From Paenibacillus koleovorans NBRC 103111 (GTDB taxonomy: Bacteria > Bacillota > Bacilli > Paenibacillales > NBRC-103111): a DNA stretch of 34,754 nt. This document shows, in pieces, positions 33,138 to 34,754 of this stretch. The notes under the pieces are model-generated. The model saw nothing but the letters and a program-made list of their open reading frames with translations. It ran no database searches and had not been told where the DNA came from. The number at the start of each line of letters is the position of its first letter. Position 1 is the first letter of the stretch. The stretch is from NCBI RefSeq assembly GCF_004000845.1, contig NZ_BIMA01000075.1, positions 1 through 34,754 on the forward strand, given 5' to 3'. Both the position numbers and the translations under genes were made by a program.

Positions 33138-34064
33138 ATGACGATGTATCCGATCTACGAGGACGCTTTGCAGCTGCGGAATGTGACGAATACGAGGTTT
33201 CCTTTCTATACGGGACTGCATGTCCACGGCAGCTATCCGATCCACCATCACGAGCTGATCGAATTCGGGCTCGTGCTGCACGGGGAGGGGACAACGGTTA
33301 TCAACGGCTCCACCTACTCCATCCGACCTGGGTCGATGCTGATTGTGCTCCCGCATCATATTCATAGCTTCGTCAGCGACGGCGAGCAGCGCCTCGAGCA
33401 GCTATGCTGCATGTTCGATATGCAAATATTGGCCGACGCCTTGCTCGAGCCTGAGCTTAGCGCCGCACTTCTCCGCGTGGGAGACGACCTGGAGCCGGTG
33501 CTGTCGCTGGATGAGGAAACATTCCGGAATGTCCGCAGCTTATACGGCGATATTCAGCAGGAATTCAACAGCACAGAGCCGGGACGCAACAGTCTCATCC
33601 GTGCGAAGCTGGTCGAGCTCGTGCTCCAGTTCATCCGCCAGCATCCCCAGATGCGCGATCAGACACCCATCTCGCAGAAGGGCAAAAAGAAAGACGCCTG
33701 GAAGCTTGTCCAGTACGTCAATACGCATTATATGGAGGAAAGCGTTACGCTTGAGCTGCTTTCCAGCATGTTTCTATGCAGCGTTCCCTACATCAGCCGT
33801 TCGTTCAAGGATCTGGTCGGACAGAGCTTCCTGAGCTACTTGCACGCGCTCCGCATTCGACGCGCCTCCAGTCTGCTCGCCGCCACGCAGATGAACGTCT
33901 CCGATATCGCCGCCGAGGTCGGGTTCGAGTCGTTCCGCACGTTTTCCCGCGTCTTCAAGGAGCTGAAGGGCGTGACTCCTTCCGAATTCCGGCAAGCCGC
34001 GACTGCCGCCAGTGCCGCAGAGGCAACAACCGAGCCCTCAGCCGCCACGATCGATGTTCACTAG
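33138..34064 (+). CDS. AraC family transcriptional regulator with cupin domain
   Basis: 308 residues. The N-terminal cupin (about 25-100: HVHGSYPIHHHELIEFGLVLHGEGTTVING, IRPGSMLIVLPHHIHSF) senses a small ligand; the C-terminal AraC domain (about 185-285) has two HTH motifs, LELLSSMFLCSVPYISRSFKDLVGQSF and MNVSDIAAEVGFESFRTFSRVFKELKGVTPSEFR. An Ala-rich tail follows. AGAGGGGGAAG precedes the ATG. It is divergent from, and so probably controls, the ceramidase-like/oxidoreductase operon. Confidence 0.92.
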   Translation: MTMYPIYEDALQLRNVTNTRFPFYTGLHVHGSYPIHHHELIEFGLVLHGEGTTVINGSTYSIRPGSMLIVLPHHIHSFVSDGEQRLEQLCCMFDMQILADALLEPELSAALLRVGDDLEPVLSLDEETFRNVRSLYGDIQQEFNSTEPGRNSLIRAKLVELVLQFIRQHPQMRDQTPISQKGKKKDAWKLVQYVNTHYMEESVTLELLSSMFLCSVPYISRSFKDLVGQSFLSYLHALRIRRASSLLAATQMNVSDIAAEVGFESFRTFSRVFKELKGVTPSEFRQAATAASAAEATTEPSAATIDVH

Positions 34065-34082
34065 ACGCTTGCTCGAGTCTGG

Positions 34083-34589
34083 TTAAGCATCCACCCGATC
34101 GATGCTTCGCTGCAGCCGAGCCCGATTGAAGCTGAACTTGAACGCTGAGGCGGCGTGTAACGCCCACAGGAGCAGCAGCAAGCCACCCAGCGACACGAGC
34201 ACGGACAATGGGACGATCCACCACGCGATCGGATTGATAAAATACGGAACGAAGGCGACCGCCAATATCGGCGGCGCATTCCAATGAAATTTGCGGATCA
34301 TCCAGATGACGATCAGCGAGTTCAAGAAAAACGAACCGACTCCCGGATATACCGCATGCAGCAGACAGCCGGTCAACGAAGCGATTACAGCGCCGAACGC
34401 GATGCCGGACAGCTCTCGCATCCGGAACGTGCGGCTTACGAACAAGTAGCAAAACGCCCCCAGAGTCGGGTAAAACACAGTCTTCAGTGCAGGAAAATGC
34501 ATGGAAACCCAATAGATCAGCATCAAATAGAGGCTGATCGCTACAGCCTTCACGTTCATATTCATCGGATGTAAAACTACCTCTCCCAT
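34083..34589 (-). CDS. Small integral membrane protein, possibly HPP-like
   Basis: 168 residues with about five membrane segments: AISLYLMLIYWVSMHF, YPTLGAFCYLFVS, SGIAFGAVIASLTGCLL, PPILAVAFVPYFI and WWIVPLSVLVSLGGLLLLLWAL; the tail is basic. The layout (YPTLGAF..LF near the start, NAPP in the fourth segment) recalls HPP-family membrane proteins, but the exact HPP tripeptide is absent and I cannot assign it firmly. ATG 34589 has only weak GAGAG upstream; ATG 34562 follows GGGAGAGG at 13 or so bases. It converges on the araC-like gene, 18 bases apart. Confidence 0.75.
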   Translation of the reverse strand: MGEVVLHPMNMNVKAVAISLYLMLIYWVSMHFPALKTVFYPTLGAFCYLFVSRTFRMRELSGIAFGAVIASLTGCLLHAVYPGVGSFFLNSLIVIWMIRKFHWNAPPILAVAFVPYFINPIAWWIVPLSVLVSLGGLLLLLWALHAASAFKFSFNRARLQRSIDRVDA

Positions 34590-34639
34590 CGTGTTCTCTC
34601 TATGTATCTCTCTATGAAAATGCTTCTAATCTGCAAGTT

Positions 34640-34668
34640 AGTGTACTACGACATTCAGGCAGGGTCAA
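34640..34668 (-). promoter_or_regulatory. Probable sigma-A promoter of the membrane protein gene
   Basis: TTGACC (34663-34668), 17 bases, TACACT (34640-34645) on the minus strand. Between it and the start lies a direct repeat TCTCTATG (two copies about 34597-34618). Confidence 0.6.
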
Positions 34669-34684
34669 TCCAAAATACTAGAAA

Positions 34685-34720
34685 AGTAAGAAAACCATCA
34701 GGGAAGATTACCCTGATGGT
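34685..34720 (-). terminator. Terminator of a leftward gene beyond the right edge
   Basis: ACCATCAGGG (34694-34703) pairs perfectly with CCCTGATGGT (34711-34720), followed on the minus strand by TTTTCTTAC. It probably ends a leftward gene lying to the right; the last 34 bases do not show which. Confidence 0.8.
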
Positions 34721-34754
34721 CCTCTGGTGAAAGAGTTCAGTTGGTGTGTGGGGA

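Overview
The window looks like the chromosome of a spore-forming Firmicute of the Paenibacillaceae (Paenibacillus or a close relative). Reasons: it carries spoIIIAA, a gerP spore-coat operon and the mother-cell carbon regulator ccpN; Shine-Dalgarno sites are strong AAGGAGG types; TTG and GTG starts are frequent; GC content is high for a Bacillus-like organism; and gene order follows the Bacillus subtilis spoIIIAA-yqhV-efp-pepP-aroQ-yqhR-yqhQ-yqhP-yqhO-mntR block. All family names come from motifs and remembered relatives; no database search was possible.

Layout. 1-1250: 3' truncated spoIIIAA behind a near-consensus sigma-E promoter, and yqhV. 1465-4958: an island splitting the conserved block, with a rightward phosphosulfolactate operon (comA, comB, a UPF0756 membrane protein) and a leftward aspartokinase gene that carries an internal start for a beta subunit. 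5143-11143: efp, pepP, aroQ, yqhR, divergent yqhQ-yqhP, the patatin-like yqhO, and mntR. 11309-14753: ccdA and the zinc importer znuACB, read from a strong promoter with two Zur-box matches. 14754-15427: a gene-free stretch holding those sites and a striking array of five 25-bp palindromes at 52/52/43/52-bp spacing. 15428-17861: metG with a methionine T-box leader. 17997-19124: a small secreted protein of unknown function, yidD, and zur. 19223-23612: yqfL (PPDK regulator), ccpN (apparently starting at an AUC codon) and ppdK. 23737-25541: gerPABCDE without gerPF, from a sigma-K promoter, divergent from an Hsp20-like, probably spore-associated, gene. 26073-29388: a three-PAS soluble sensor kinase, a Nudix hydrolase and an alpha/beta hydrolase. 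29640-34064: a tightly overlapped operon (ceramidase-like hydrolase plus two Gfo/Idh/MocA oxidoreductases) divergent from an AraC regulator. 34083-34754: a small membrane protein and the terminator of a gene lying to the right.

Themes. Three sets of genes concern sporulation (spoIIIAA/yqhV, sulfolactate, gerP plus Hsp20). Metal control is concentrated in mntR, znuACB and zur. The ppdK-ccpN-yqfL group joins an enzyme of the PEP-pyruvate node with a transcriptional and a post-translational regulator. The most unusual items are the palindrome array, the AUC start of ccpN, and the ceramidase-like operon whose first product lacks the usual catalytic serine.
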